A stretch of DNA of 64,000 nt from Gemmatimonadota bacterium (GCA_018660835.1 JABJJN010000018.1:124001-188000), one strand, 5' to 3'; shown: positions 7,302 to 17,182, counted from the first letter of the stretch. Translations and numbers: made by a program. Notes: generated by a model not told the origin, from the sequence alone.

Positions 7302-9035
7302 TTAGGAACCCGCTTGTTGCCTGGTCGGTTGTAGAAGTCGCAGAACTCGAATCTCTCCACCTCGGGTCGTGTCGCTTTCAGCAAAGACAGCGACGGTCTG
7401 TGTAGTGGAGGGATCCAGGAGCAGTTGAAAATAGGCGCGATTGATCTGGCGACGATAGCGGGCAGCGATCGAGGTTGGCTGCAGGTCGTCATTCAGGTAG
7501 CGTGCATACGCCCCTGCGGGCAATACGATGTGCCGTACGCCGAGGCGCCATAGTTGGCGTGGACTACGCCAACCACGACTGAAGACGCGTCGAGTCTCTC
7601 GGTCATCGAGGTCTATGTGTTGGCGAAGCGACGCGGGCACAGCGGGCTGCTTCAACCAGACCTCGAGATTGACGATCTCGTAGGATGGGTGTGTCGCACC
7701 TGCTGCGTCCAATGCTTTCATCGCGTCCGGTGCCCAACCATAGGCGGCTGTGAGGCCCTTGCTGTCGTCGGCGGATGGCAATCGTGGACAATATGGTAGC
7801 CACGTCATGCCAATTCCTGTTCCATCGGGGACCTCCATCTTGATCCACTTCGCCGCCAGCGTACGCGTATCGATGCGCTGCAACTGCCAACTGGCGTGGA
7901 ATGACGCAATGGCGTTGGGCAGCAAACAGGTGAGAGCAATCGTAACGAGCAGCCACGACCGTTGTATACGCATGCGGCACTGGGTGTGAGCCCACATGCG
8001 GGTGACCTGGACGATCAGAATGCCCAGATAGGGCAGCAAGTAGTGCAGACTCTCGCGTGTCCAGGAACCGATGTAAGCGAAAGCAGGTACGACGGTCACC
8101 AGCACGAGCCAGTCGTATCGATCTCGCTTAACACTCGCCCAGACGATACCAGCCAGTAGCAGCCCGCCCAGGACAAATTCCTGTCGCACCCATTCACGCG
8201 CAATCCACCACCACGGGGACGTGTCCTGCAGCGCGAAGTCGAGGCTCGACAGTTGATAGCGGGCCAAGCCGAAATACTGTTCAGGGGCGAGGACGAAGTA
8301 GGGACACGCGAGTGCTGCGACGACGACGGCGATCGCACCTGCTCCCCAGAGACGCGGCCCAAAGCAGCGCTGCCACCATGCCCTGTCGGAGGCCCTTTGC
8401 AGGTGAGCACCCACAATGGCCAGGGCACACAGTGCGCCATTGTATTTGGTCGCCACGACCAGACCACAGACGGCGCCGGCAACCAGGTAATCTCGCCATT
8501 CCCCCTCACCTTCAAGAATCATCCAGGCACGATAGACGACGAGGGTCGAAAGCAGGGCCACCGTTGCATCGGGAAGAGCCATGTGCGCTTGTCGTGTGGG
8601 GACGATGGCCACTGCGTATGCCAGTGCCCCAAACCATGCCCACCGGCCTGCTCCCACCCGTCGTGACAGTCTGTGGATCACCACGACATGGACCATGTCC
8701 GCCGCGATACTCACCCCCCGCCCCATGAGTGCGCTCCATGCGGGGTCCGTGTACGACATCAGCGTCAGTCGATCAAGAAATCCTGCACCTGGAAATGACC
8801 CCGCGGCAACGATCCCCGTGCCTGCCACCACGCTGGCGACGATGTAGGAGTACAAGGCGGGATAGGTAAACTCGGTGGGGCGAAGACTGGCGTCGCGGAA
8901 GAAATTCCAGATACTGGCTGCGACACCAATCTCGTCGACGTGGCCATAGAAATCGGGATATCCCTGGGACGAGCCGAGCAGTCTGCCCACTGCGGCAACA
9001 GCGAGTATGAGCCCCAACCCCAACTGCCTGTTCAT
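7302..9035 (-). CDS. GT39/ArnT-like polytopic glycosyltransferase
   Basis: A 577-residue membrane protein resembling the PMT/ArnT (GT-C fold) glycosyltransferases that take a sugar from a polyprenyl-phosphate donor and act on the periplasmic side. The first loop contains the acidic pair in GHVDEIG (D34, E35), the expected catalytic position. About ten hydrophobic segments follow up to residue ~380, then a soluble C-terminal domain of about 200 residues. Its start overlaps by four bases the stop of the upstream GT2 gene, a likely donor-making partner. The acceptor is unknown: lipid, or envelope protein such as flagellin are options. Confidence 0.75.
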   Translation of the reverse strand: MNRQLGLGLILAVAAVGRLLGSSQGYPDFYGHVDEIGVAASIWNFFRDASLRPTEFTYPALYSYIVASVVAGTGIVAAGSFPGAGFLDRLTLMSYTDPAWSALMGRGVSIAADMVHVVVIHRLSRRVGAGRWAWFGALAYAVAIVPTRQAHMALPDATVALLSTLVVYRAWMILEGEGEWRDYLVAGAVCGLVVATKYNGALCALAIVGAHLQRASDRAWWQRCFGPRLWGAGAIAVVVAALACPYFVLAPEQYFGLARYQLSSLDFALQDTSPWWWIAREWVRQEFVLGGLLLAGIVWASVKRDRYDWLVLVTVVPAFAYIGSWTRESLHYLLPYLGILIVQVTRMWAHTQCRMRIQRSWLLVTIALTCLLPNAIASFHASWQLQRIDTRTLAAKWIKMEVPDGTGIGMTWLPYCPRLPSADDSKGLTAAYGWAPDAMKALDAAGATHPSYEIVNLEVWLKQPAVPASLRQHIDLDDRETRRVFSRGWRSPRQLWRLGVRHIVLPAGAYARYLNDDLQPTSIAARYRRQINRAYFQLLLDPSTTQTVAVFAESDTTRGGEIRVLRLLQPTRQQAGS

Positions 9036-9766
9036 GTCGGTTTGGCGGTGTGATCCGAGGAGGTCGGCCCTGCATGGCGAAAGATGGTTGACAGGATCTT
9101 TCGACCTGCCCGTATGGAACCCATCAGTGTACCCGCCACCTTTGATTCCCCCGCAAATCGTTTTCGATAACTCACGGGCACCTCTGTTGAACGTAGGCCC
9201 TCTCGTGCCGCCTTCACCTGCATTTCAACGGTCCAGCCGAAATCTCTATCGATCATGCCGATCCGCTCCAACGCATCGCGGCGAATCGCCCGAAATGGTC
9301 CCAGATCTGTATAGTGCTCTGCGTACAGCCACCGAATCAGCAAGGTTGCCAGGGCATTGCCGAAGCGCTGCTGCGGTGTGAGAGATCCGGCTTCACGGCG
9401 TCCCAGCACACGGGAGCCGATGACAAGATCTGCTTCATTAGCAAGAATGGGAGCCAAGACACTGCTCGCCTCGGTCGGATCGTCAGAGTAGTCCCCATCG
9501 ACGAAGACGACCACCGTCGTTTGATCATCGAGAGCAGCGAGACCCGTCAGGCACGCCTGTCCATAGCCACGTCTCGGTTCGCCAATGACTCGCGCACCCG
9601 CCTCCTCGGCACGACGCGCCGTGTCGTCCGTAGAACCGTTGTCGACGACGATGATGTCATTGATCAGATCACGCGGCAGATCTGCCACGACTCGACCGAT
9701 GGCGTCCTGCTCGTTCAGGGCAGGAATGACGACGGCGATACGGACCTTGTGCAGAGGGCTGGTCAT
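9032..9766 (-). CDS. GT2 polyprenyl-phosphate sugar synthase-like glycosyltransferase
   Basis: A 244-residue soluble GT-A enzyme of the dolichyl-phosphate mannose/glucose synthase type. Visible are VVIPALNEQDAIGRVV (residues 12-27), IIVVDNGSTDDT (38-49), the metal-binding FVDGDYSDDP with D90 and D92, and the family segment SYRKRFAGESKVAGT near 205-220. No C-terminal membrane anchor is evident. It overlaps the GT39-like gene by four bases. The simplest reading is that it loads a sugar onto undecaprenyl phosphate for its neighbour. The sugar cannot be predicted. Confidence 0.82.
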   Translation of the reverse strand: MTSPLHKVRIAVVIPALNEQDAIGRVVADLPRDLINDIIVVDNGSTDDTARRAEEAGARVIGEPRRGYGQACLTGLAALDDQTTVVVFVDGDYSDDPTEASSVLAPILANEADLVIGSRVLGRREAGSLTPQQRFGNALATLLIRWLYAEHYTDLGPFRAIRRDALERIGMIDRDFGWTVEMQVKAAREGLRSTEVPVSYRKRFAGESKVAGTLMGSIRAGRKILSTIFRHAGPTSSDHTAKPT

Positions 9767-9805
9767 GCGCGTCGTCGGCCTTCACGCGGTAGGCCGATCG
9801 GGATC

Positions 9806-10693
9806 CTATAGATGCAGGGCGAGCCAGTCGAGAACCAACTGCGAGAGACTCACCGCAGATAGCAGCTCGAGTCCGTGCGCGGAGACGCCCTGCACTACGG
9901 CAACCGACTTTGGGTCATTTGTAAGAGATGCAAGAGATTCCGAGAAGCCTGGATAGCTCAAGGATACCTCGTCGCTGATCGGCAGGACGTCGGCTTCCCC
10001 CACCACATATAGCATCGTGTGTGGATTGAAGTTGTCGATACCTCCGCCAATGACCAGAGGTGTTGCATTTGCATCCCATAGGCCTGGAGAGATCGCGACG
10101 CCCGCTTTCAGGTCATCTGGAAATGCTCCCATGGCCACATAGGCGACATTGCCACCGCCGCCGTTGCCAATCACGGCCAGACGGCTTGCATCAGCCGATG
10201 CCTGCCCACGCAACCAGGTAATAGCGGCACGAACTTCGAGATGAAAGTTGTCCAGATCTGAAATCAGCAACTGATCAACGGCACGACCATCACTCGGCAA
10301 CGCGGTGAGGCCGTGGCCGCGTAGATCAACGGTCAGGACATTGTAGCCGTTCTCCAGCAGCGTCTCAAAGAATTCGTCGAAGAGCCACTCCTGTCCCGCC
10401 AGATTGTTGCCCACATCATGTACGAGGATGACCGTCGGCTGCGAGTTCCCCCCTGTTCGTCCATAGACACCTGCCACAGAGATCCCATCAACACTATTGA
10501 ATGAAACCGCGTCGATGGCATATAGTCGGCCTGCACCCTTGGGAAGATCGGGACCAACGATACTCGGATCGTCATCGTTGTCATCGCCGCAACTTCCAAA
10601 TACCAGCAGCACCATGGCAAGAAGACCAAAACGCAGACCGCGTGTCAGCAAACGGGTGGACGACGTCTGGCACTGGTGGAAATTCAATGTCAC
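9806..10693 (-). CDS. Alpha/beta-hydrolase-fold lipoprotein lacking the nucleophile serine
   Basis: Counted from a GTG at 10693 preceded by GGGAG, 295 residues. The frame is open to 10747, where an ATG (10744) and a TTG also exist. A hydrophobic signal ends in a lipobox, LLVFGSC (Cys at ~35), so an exported lipoprotein is likely. The mature part has a clear alpha/beta-hydrolase fold: VILVHDVGNNLAG, LTVDLRGHGL, a late acid in VVGEADVLP and a histidine in GVSAHGLELL. The nucleophile elbow, normally GxSxG, reads GNGGG, so the serine is glycine (~178). It may be non-catalytic or use another residue. It stands alone between divergent genes. Confidence 0.72.
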   Translation of the reverse strand: MTLNFHQCQTSSTRLLTRGLRFGLLAMVLLVFGSCGDDNDDDPSIVGPDLPKGAGRLYAIDAVSFNSVDGISVAGVYGRTGGNSQPTVILVHDVGNNLAGQEWLFDEFFETLLENGYNVLTVDLRGHGLTALPSDGRAVDQLLISDLDNFHLEVRAAITWLRGQASADASRLAVIGNGGGGNVAYVAMGAFPDDLKAGVAISPGLWDANATPLVIGGGIDNFNPHTMLYVVGEADVLPISDEVSLSYPGFSESLASLTNDPKSVAVVQGVSAHGLELLSAVSLSQLVLDWLALHL

Positions 10694-10811
10694 GAGGGAC
10701 TCCCATGTCACTTGACGGGAAGGCGGGAACTTACGGGCTTTCATCAACTTACTCAGCCTCAGTTGGAGGTGTCAACGTGTCAATTCATATCAGGGCTGCA
10801 GAGGAAACCAA

Positions 10812-12530
10812 TTGATCGAGGTCCGCGGACTCCACGTTCAGCATCCGGGTGAGGTCAAAGCCATCGATGGGGTCGACCTGGACTTGGCTCAGGGACAGCA
10901 CGTGGCCTTGATGGGTGCCAACGGATCCGGCAAGACCACGTTGATTCGGTGTATCAACGGCCTTCTACTGTCGACATCCGGGTCCGTGCACGTGGATGGC
11001 CTGTCACCGGGCACGCCAGAAGATCTGATTCGGATCCGTCGTCGAGTGGGAATGGTATTTCAGAATCCAGACGATCAGTTGGTCACCACATCCGTTGAAA
11101 CCGAGATCGCCTTCGGCCTGGAGAATCATGGCATTCCCACAGACCAGATGCGCCATCGTGTCGATCAGATGCTCGAAACCTTTTCCTTGGCACGCTATCG
11201 GCAGACACCACCTCACCTTCTGTCAGGAGGTGAACGCCAGCGGTTGGCCATTGCCGCCGCAGTCGCTCTGCAGCCAGCCTATCTACTGTTGGACGAGCCC
11301 ACGGCCCTTCTGGATCCATCATCTCGAAAAGATTTCATGCATCTGCTGGATCGCCTTTGTGACGATCACAATATCGGTTGTCTGCATGTGACACAGAATG
11401 CGGAGGAAGCGATCCTTGCCCGGCGACTGCTCGTGCTGCATCAGGGAAAACTGATCTGTGATGGCAGCCCTGAGCAAGTATTCAGTGCGGGCGCCTCCCT
11501 TGCACGGGAGACGGGTATTCAGCTTCCATTCGCCGTACGCTGCTGCCTTGCCGTTGGTTCGCTCCCCGCCCCCCTGCCACTGACCATCGAGCAACTTGAT
11601 GATCGACTGGCTCACTGGCAGGGACCGGCATCCTCCCCTGTTGAGCAAAAAACCGAAGAACCGACAACTGCAAGGATGGAAATTCGTCATCTGCACCACA
11701 TATATGACGAGGGTATTCCAGAGCCTGTTCAGGCGCTCACCGACATTGATCTGGATATCCTCCCTGGACAGATTCTGGCGATCGCGGGCGCCAGTGGATC
11801 AGGAAAAACGACCCTTGTCCAGCACCTGAATGGGCTGTTACAACCAAGCGTCGGCAACCTAACACTGGATGGGCTCGATCTTTGGGACAGCAAACTGAAG
11901 CCACAACAGCTGCGGCGCCTCGTGGGATTGGTTTTTCAGTTTCCTGAGGCACAGTTATTCGCCGAGACTGTGGCGGAGGATGTCGCCTTCGGTCCCCGCA
12001 ACTTGGGGTTAGACGAGAGCACCGTGGCAGAGTGCGTCGCTGCTGCCCTGCACGCGGTTCAATTGCCCCACAAGGAGTACGGCCAGCGCTCGCCCTTTCA
12101 CCTGAGCGGTGGAGAACGACGACGTGTGGCCATCGCCGGTGTCCTGGCCATGAATCCGCAGATCCTGGTGCTCGATGAGCCAACAGCGGGTCTCGATGCA
12201 CAGTCAACGCAGCTGCTGATCGAGATTTTCCGCAATCTGCAACGAGATCAGTGCAGTGTCGTGCTTGTCACCCACGACATGGACTTGATCGCCGAGGTGG
12301 CATCGCGATTGGTCATTCTGGCCAACGGTGGGATCGTGTTCGACGGTTCACCCGCCAAGGCCTTTGAATCGGATTTCTTCACCGAATCGTCACCTCTCAT
12401 CCCGCCTGCGGCGTGGCGTTTCAGCCAACTGCGACGGCAGCGCGAAGGGCATGCCCCCGATCTTTTGACTGATGCCGAGGTGGCCGCGTATGCTCGTTCT
12501 CTCGTTCCCCCTCTTGCAGAAACAAACTAG
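10812..12530 (+). CDS. Fused double ATPase of an ECF-type (CbiO/EcfA) transporter
   Basis: A 572-residue protein with two complete ABC ATPase domains. Domain 1 (about 1-255) has Walker A GANGSGKTT at 35-43, FQNPDDQLVTTSVETEIAFG and signature LLSGGERQRLAIA. Domain 2 (about 295-545) has GASGSGKTT, FQFPEAQLFAETVAEDVAFG and HLSGGERRRVAIAG. FQNPDDQ/FQFPEAQ and the (I/V)AFG element are typical of EcfA1/EcfA2, which energise vitamin or metal uptake. Start is TTG at 10812 with AGAGGAAA just before it. No EcfT or substrate-binding S component is in the window, so the cargo is unknown. Confidence 0.85.
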   Translation: MIEVRGLHVQHPGEVKAIDGVDLDLAQGQHVALMGANGSGKTTLIRCINGLLLSTSGSVHVDGLSPGTPEDLIRIRRRVGMVFQNPDDQLVTTSVETEIAFGLENHGIPTDQMRHRVDQMLETFSLARYRQTPPHLLSGGERQRLAIAAAVALQPAYLLLDEPTALLDPSSRKDFMHLLDRLCDDHNIGCLHVTQNAEEAILARRLLVLHQGKLICDGSPEQVFSAGASLARETGIQLPFAVRCCLAVGSLPAPLPLTIEQLDDRLAHWQGPASSPVEQKTEEPTTARMEIRHLHHIYDEGIPEPVQALTDIDLDILPGQILAIAGASGSGKTTLVQHLNGLLQPSVGNLTLDGLDLWDSKLKPQQLRRLVGLVFQFPEAQLFAETVAEDVAFGPRNLGLDESTVAECVAAALHAVQLPHKEYGQRSPFHLSGGERRRVAIAGVLAMNPQILVLDEPTAGLDAQSTQLLIEIFRNLQRDQCSVVLVTHDMDLIAEVASRLVILANGGIVFDGSPAKAFESDFFTESSPLIPPAAWRFSQLRRQREGHAPDLLTDAEVAAYARSLVPPLAETN

Positions 12531-12554
12531 TCCCCTAACGATTCAGGACCATCC

Positions 12555-13850
12555 ATGTCCCAGCAAACATCAGCTCCCCGGCCCCTGCTACTTCGCGGCG
12601 GCCGTCTTGTCGACCCGGCGGCGAATCGGGATGAGACGACTGACCTACTGCTGCGCGACGGTGTCGTCGCCGCGATCGGCCAGGAAGTCACGATGCCCGA
12701 CATCGAAGAAGTTGACGTGACGGGCCTCGTCGTCTGCCCCGGGTTCATCGATGCCCACGTTCACTTGCGTGAACCAGGCTTCGAGCACAAGGAGACGATC
12801 AAGACCGGGGCCGAGGCCGCCGCTGCAGGTGGATTCACGAGCATCGTGACGATGCCAAATACTGCACCACCACCCGATTCAGCAACACGCGTGGCAGATC
12901 TCGTTGAACGCTACCAGGCTGGATGCGTGCGAATCTATCCCATGGGGACCGTCACAGGTGAACGCGCCGGCAAAGGTCTGGCCCCCCTGCAACAGATGGC
13001 CGCTGCCGGCGCCGTGGGATTCTCTGATGATGGAGATCCCGTAGAGGACGAGTCCCTGATGCGCCGAGCACTTCAGGTGGCTGCAGAAACCGGTATCCCC
13101 ATCGCCCCGCACGAGGAGGTAAAGAGTCTGACCACAGGCGGCTGCATGCACGAGGGGGACGTATCACGGAGACTGGGATTCATCGGCATGCCAGGGTTGG
13201 CGGAAGAGCAGATGATTGCGCGGGATATCGACCTCGTACGCGAGACGGGTGGTCCTCTCCATATCCTTCACATCAGCACGGCTGGGACCGTGGAACTCGT
13301 ACGCGAGGCCAAGGCCTCAGGTCTGCCGGTGACCTGCGAGGTATTGCCACACCACTTCCTGATGACTCACGAGCAGGTCGAATCCTTAGGTACTGCCGCC
13401 AAGATGAGCCCTCCCTTGCGTGAACAGGCTGATGTCGATGCCATGATCGCCGGTTTGAAGGACGGCACCATTGACACACTAGCCACCGATCACGCGCCGC
13501 ATACGGCGCAAGAAAAGGCGCTGCCCTTCCTCGAAGCGCCGATGGGGATCGTCGGACTGGAGACAGCTATCGGTCACACACTGACGCACCTGCTGCATGG
13601 CGGCGTGTTGGATCTGGCGGCAGTGATTGATCGCTGGTCGGTGGCGCCGGCGCGAATTCTTCACCTTGCGGGAGGGCGGCTGCAGGTCGGCGACGTAGCG
13701 GATGTCACTCTACTCGACCTCCATCAGACGTGGACCGTCGACAGCAGCCGTTTCCATTCGAAATCAACAAATACCCCCTTCGATGGACAGTCGATGCGTG
13801 GCAGGGCCGTCGGCACGATCGTTGGTGGGCGACTGGTGTACCAGATTTAG
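12555..13850 (+). CDS. pyrC: Dihydroorotase (class I), pyrimidine synthesis
   Basis: Cyclises carbamoyl aspartate to dihydroorotate. The 431-residue length fits class I. Metal ligands are in the family motif DAHVHLREPG (D66, H68, H70), with further conserved histidines in HEEVKSL, LHILHIS and CEVLPHHF, and the catalytic aspartate in ATDHAPH; MPNTAPPPDS is also typical. It starts 24 bases after the ECF ATPase. The usual partner pyrB is not present. Its last four bases overlap the convergent RNase HII-YraN gene. An alternative reading as an allantoinase or hydantoinase is less likely. Confidence 0.92.
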   Translation: MSQQTSAPRPLLLRGGRLVDPAANRDETTDLLLRDGVVAAIGQEVTMPDIEEVDVTGLVVCPGFIDAHVHLREPGFEHKETIKTGAEAAAAGGFTSIVTMPNTAPPPDSATRVADLVERYQAGCVRIYPMGTVTGERAGKGLAPLQQMAAAGAVGFSDDGDPVEDESLMRRALQVAAETGIPIAPHEEVKSLTTGGCMHEGDVSRRLGFIGMPGLAEEQMIARDIDLVRETGGPLHILHISTAGTVELVREAKASGLPVTCEVLPHHFLMTHEQVESLGTAAKMSPPLREQADVDAMIAGLKDGTIDTLATDHAPHTAQEKALPFLEAPMGIVGLETAIGHTLTHLLHGGVLDLAAVIDRWSVAPARILHLAGGRLQVGDVADVTLLDLHQTWTVDSSRFHSKSTNTPFDGQSMRGRAVGTIVGGRLVYQI

Positions 13851-15034
13851 CGGTTCGTGTCGAGCGTGAATGCATCCGACCAGTGCTCGACCACGGCCGG
13901 GGCTTGAGACAGATCAACACTCATAACATCGAAACGGCACTCGCCCCCCTCGCCACGATAGCGCAGAAAATGGCGCGCAGCGCGAATCATTCTCTGTCGT
14001 TGCGCATGCGACAGGCGTGCCTCCGGTCGTAGAGTCTCCGATGCGGTAGCCGTCGATTTTACTTCGACGAAAACCCAACACGCATCGTGCCTGGCGACAA
14101 TGTCAATCTCTCCACCCGCGCCGCGATAGCGCTGGTCTTCGATGTAGTATCCCAGTCCCTGCAGATAGGCGGCAGCCGTGGATTCACCTGTCACGCCCGT
14201 CGCTCGGATCGGTTCGGCTTGCCCCTGGATTCCCAATGGCAGTTGATTTCGGCCTGCAATGGGTGCAAAACTGTGACGATGCTCTGTACATGGGCCCAGT
14301 CTGGCCAGAGCGCTGCGATGCAGGTCACTGGCATACCCTTTGTTGCTTGCAAAACCATAACCAGGGTGATGGGCATCCAGGCCGATCATGAGCCGGTCGC
14401 GATGTTCTTTGGCGACGATCGACGCTGCTGCGATACTCATGGATCGAGCATCCCCTTCAATCAGGAGGGTCTCTGGAAGGCCGGATTCGGGAGATCGATT
14501 GCCATCGACCAGCACATGCTCCGGAACCGGAGACAGCCCGTCCAGGGCCACACGCATCGCCTCCATGGAGGCCTCCAGAATGTTGATGCGATCGATTCGA
14601 GCCGCAGACACGACGCCGACGTTCCAGGCGATGGCCTCCTTTTCAATCTCCTGCTGCAATTCATGTCTTTGCGATGGATCCAGCTTCTTTGAATCGTCTA
14701 CACCTTGCAGGCGACACCCTGGAGCCAGGATCACTGCCGCGGCAACGACGGGTCCTGCAAGGCACCCACGACCGACCTCGTCGACACCTGCGACGCACGT
14801 CACGTCCGATTCCCAGAGGCCATCCTCGAATCTTCGGATGCGTCGTAGCCGTCGCTGCTCGGCTTCCCGCAAACGAAGCTGCTGACGTTCACGCACGGCA
14901 AGACGGCGCACACCTGCACGCGGGTCTTGTTCGAGCAAAGCCAGGACCGTGCGCCCAGCCCCGCCACGTTTCTTCAGCTGCGCTTCGATCTGCGCGATCG
15001 TGGCCTGGGACAGATGCTCAGCGTCGAGTTTCAC
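13847..15034 (-). CDS. rnhB: Fusion of RNase HII with a YraN (UPF0102) nuclease-fold domain
   Basis: A 395-residue chain. Residues about 1-70 are an arginine- and glutamate-rich helical lead. Residues 78-270 are RNase HII, which cuts RNA or single ribonucleotides out of DNA: GVDEVGRG gives D85 and E86, LVDGN gives D177 and EGDARSMSIAAASIVAK gives D195, the full DEDD set. Residues about 280-385 are YraN: GESTAAAYLQGLGY, the GEIDIVA pair E309/D311, FVEVK with E324 and K326, and CRFDVMSV. These genes are often adjacent; here the frame is continuous with no stop between them. The stop overlaps pyrC by four bases, tail to tail. Confidence 0.92.
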   Translation of the reverse strand: MKLDAEHLSQATIAQIEAQLKKRGGAGRTVLALLEQDPRAGVRRLAVRERQQLRLREAEQRRLRRIRRFEDGLWESDVTCVAGVDEVGRGCLAGPVVAAAVILAPGCRLQGVDDSKKLDPSQRHELQQEIEKEAIAWNVGVVSAARIDRINILEASMEAMRVALDGLSPVPEHVLVDGNRSPESGLPETLLIEGDARSMSIAAASIVAKEHRDRLMIGLDAHHPGYGFASNKGYASDLHRSALARLGPCTEHRHSFAPIAGRNQLPLGIQGQAEPIRATGVTGESTAAAYLQGLGYYIEDQRYRGAGGEIDIVARHDACWVFVEVKSTATASETLRPEARLSHAQRQRMIRAARHFLRYRGEGGECRFDVMSVDLSQAPAVVEHWSDAFTLDTNR

Positions 15035-15116
15035 GTTTGACAGTTTCCGGGAGGCCGGTACATTGCGAGCAAGAGAAAAAACCTATGATTCGGTGCCGTT
15101 TCCCCGGGAGTCACAA

Positions 15117-15695
15117 GTGCGATACCTGCGTTTCACGATTGTCTTCACCATCGCCGCATTGCTGCTTGGCAGCACTCCCGGGATGGCTCAGAGTGACTGG
15201 GCAACCGACACACGTGTCTACCTTCTGGATGGCACGGTCATCATGGGACAATTACTGGAAAAAAGCGATGATCTGATCATCGTCCGCAGTAACAGTGGCG
15301 AAATTCACACCTTCGAGCCCACTCAGATTGACAGGATTGTCACACTGGATTCACTGGGCGGTCAGGCGCAGACCATCACAGTTCGTGAATTCCCGTATAT
15401 CAGTTTCCTGGGCGGTACCGTTGCATTCGGTCTGATTTCGTGGCTGCAATTCGACACGGCCAGTGATCGTGATGCGGAAGCAAAAATCAATGCAGACAAT
15501 GGCGTCGCCGGTCGCGCAAGCGAGTTGCGAGACAAGGCTGACAGGGCCCGTTTGCTGGGTTGGTCATCACGGATCCTTGCATTAGGATCGCTTGGCGTTG
15601 CGTTGATTCCTCGCGATCGCACCAGACGCATCTTCCCCGAAGTAGGCCTGGGCGCTGACGGTGCAACAAGACTGCGGCTCGTCTACACCTTTTAG
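15117..15695 (+). CDS. Small secreted protein with an Sm-like beta segment
   Basis: I start it at a GTG at 15117, six bases after CGGGAG, giving 192 residues with a good signal peptide (hydrophobic stretch then GMAQS). The mature N-terminus reads VYLLDGTVIMGQLLEKSDDLIIVRS, the short strand-turn-strand seen in many uncharacterised diderm proteins (DG-x-I-x-G plus E-I-x-T-F). One hydrophobic segment around residues 95-110 and a charged helix follow; the last part ends VYTF, like an outer-membrane or surface strand. I do not recognise a function. It runs divergent from the RNase HII fusion and convergent with the SH3/TPR gene. Confidence 0.65.
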   Translation: MRYLRFTIVFTIAALLLGSTPGMAQSDWATDTRVYLLDGTVIMGQLLEKSDDLIIVRSNSGEIHTFEPTQIDRIVTLDSLGGQAQTITVREFPYISFLGGTVAFGLISWLQFDTASDRDAEAKINADNGVAGRASELRDKADRARLLGWSSRILALGSLGVALIPRDRTRRIFPEVGLGADGATRLRLVYTF

Positions 15696-15748
15696 GCCGA
15701 CAATCCCCTGCGCCCTTTAGGGGGCGATCCCTGCACAAGCGTAGACAT

Positions 15749-17182
15749 TTATCGTCTACCACGCAGTCTGCGGATCTCCTCCGTCATGGCTTCAATCTTC
15801 ATGTTCTGCAGTCTGACGATATCGGCATAAAGTCGATTCCGGTCGTCCTGGCCATCCAGTGTTTGCCGCAGGCCATCGACCTGATCCAGGATGCCATCGA
15901 CCTCGGTTTCCTCGCCGCCATCGGCAAACGAGCCGGCCCCCTGACGTAGTTCGCTCCATTTTTCATCAATTTGTCGATCGAGACTCTCCTCTTCCTCCGT
16001 CGTGGCGCGGCCCTGACCCGCTTCATCCACCTGCTCTTCCCAAACTTGGGAGAATTTTCCGCCTGCCGCCTTCTCCGGCGGCCCAGGCTTGGGTGGCGAA
16101 GACTTGGATGCAGGCGTCTGTGGGCGTTTCTGACTCGTATTCACTACCCACCAGGTCACACCTGCCAATGCCAGTAATCCTACCCCCGCCAGCCCGATCA
16201 GAACCCACGGGCCGTCCAACGGATTCCCGGCGGCCTCTTCCTCCTCCATCGCCGCATCATCCCCGCCCACGACTTGGGATGGAGCCTGGGTCACCTCACC
16301 AATGGCCCCTTGCGTTCGCGGCAGCGGTGGTGGCCAAGTTTCGCCACGAAACAGGGCCTGGTATTTGGCTGCACTGTCTGGTCTGGCCTGTAGCCGGTAC
16401 ACCTCCCCCAGAGTGAGATAGATGTCACGTCGTCCGCCACTCACACGCAGGGCAGTGTAGAGCTTCGTTAAGGCGGCATCGTGTTCACCCAACTGACGAT
16501 GGGCCTTGGCGGCATGGAACAGAGCATTGACGTTCTCGGCATCGCCGGTGAGCACTTCCTCGAAAGCCTGCAGTGCCCCGAGATGATCACCCCCCGCCTC
16601 TCGTTGGAGTCCTTCGGCATATGGATTACGCTGTACAAGGGCCGTCGTCTCTTCCATAGGATCTGGCTCAGGAAGCGGCGTCTCCAGCAGTGGCTCTGCG
16701 TCGACGTCGGGTTCGGCCTGCGCCGGCACCGCACTGTCAGCCGTTGTCTTGGGTTTCAGAAATCTCGTGGCGAGCCAACCGGTGCGGCCATCAGCGATGC
16801 GGATCTGTGACCAGCCGTCTTGCTCGGCGCCCACCCGATCTACCTGCTGGCCGCGAAAGAGCATCGTCACCGATGTTCGAGCCGTCGACGGGCCCTCGCG
16901 CAAACGCACACCTTGTCCCGAGATCAGGAACCGTGGCAAGACCAGCTGTCCATGGATCCAGCCCTGCGTGCCGTCGGACAGCTGGATCCGCAGCCAACCC
17001 GCATGCCGATCAACTTGCTCGACTTCCACACCGCGACGTAGAGCAGCAACCTGCCGCGATTGCGTCGTGGCATCAGAGCGAATATTCACCTGGTCTCGAT
17101 CAACAACGTATATCTGTTGTGCCGACACCGATGCAACCGATACAAGCAGCGACAGGCCAACCAGCAAGCGAAGACGGATCAT
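15749..17182 (-). CDS. Exported SH3b-TPR membrane protein
   Basis: A 477-residue protein. A signal peptide (1-21, ending SVSAQ) is followed by two bacterial SH3 domains (about 24-84 and 87-144; each has an [12 protein letters not shown] start and a W-I/L end such as GWIHG and [10 protein letters not shown]). Next come a proline- and glutamate-rich linker, TPR-like helices (about 190-290), a transmembrane segment (326-347, WVLIG...WWVV) and a charged cytoplasmic coiled coil to the end. SH3b domains suggest peptidoglycan contact; this layout recalls BatE-like proteins. The gene follows aroQ with a four-base overlap. Function is not known. Confidence 0.7.
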   Translation of the reverse strand: MIRLRLLVGLSLLVSVASVSAQQIYVVDRDQVNIRSDATTQSRQVAALRRGVEVEQVDRHAGWLRIQLSDGTQGWIHGQLVLPRFLISGQGVRLREGPSTARTSVTMLFRGQQVDRVGAEQDGWSQIRIADGRTGWLATRFLKPKTTADSAVPAQAEPDVDAEPLLETPLPEPDPMEETTALVQRNPYAEGLQREAGGDHLGALQAFEEVLTGDAENVNALFHAAKAHRQLGEHDAALTKLYTALRVSGGRRDIYLTLGEVYRLQARPDSAAKYQALFRGETWPPPLPRTQGAIGEVTQAPSQVVGGDDAAMEEEEAAGNPLDGPWVLIGLAGVGLLALAGVTWWVVNTSQKRPQTPASKSSPPKPGPPEKAAGGKFSQVWEEQVDEAGQGRATTEEEESLDRQIDEKWSELRQGAGSFADGGEETEVDGILDQVDGLRQTLDGQDDRNRLYADIVRLQNMKIEAMTEEIRRLRGRR

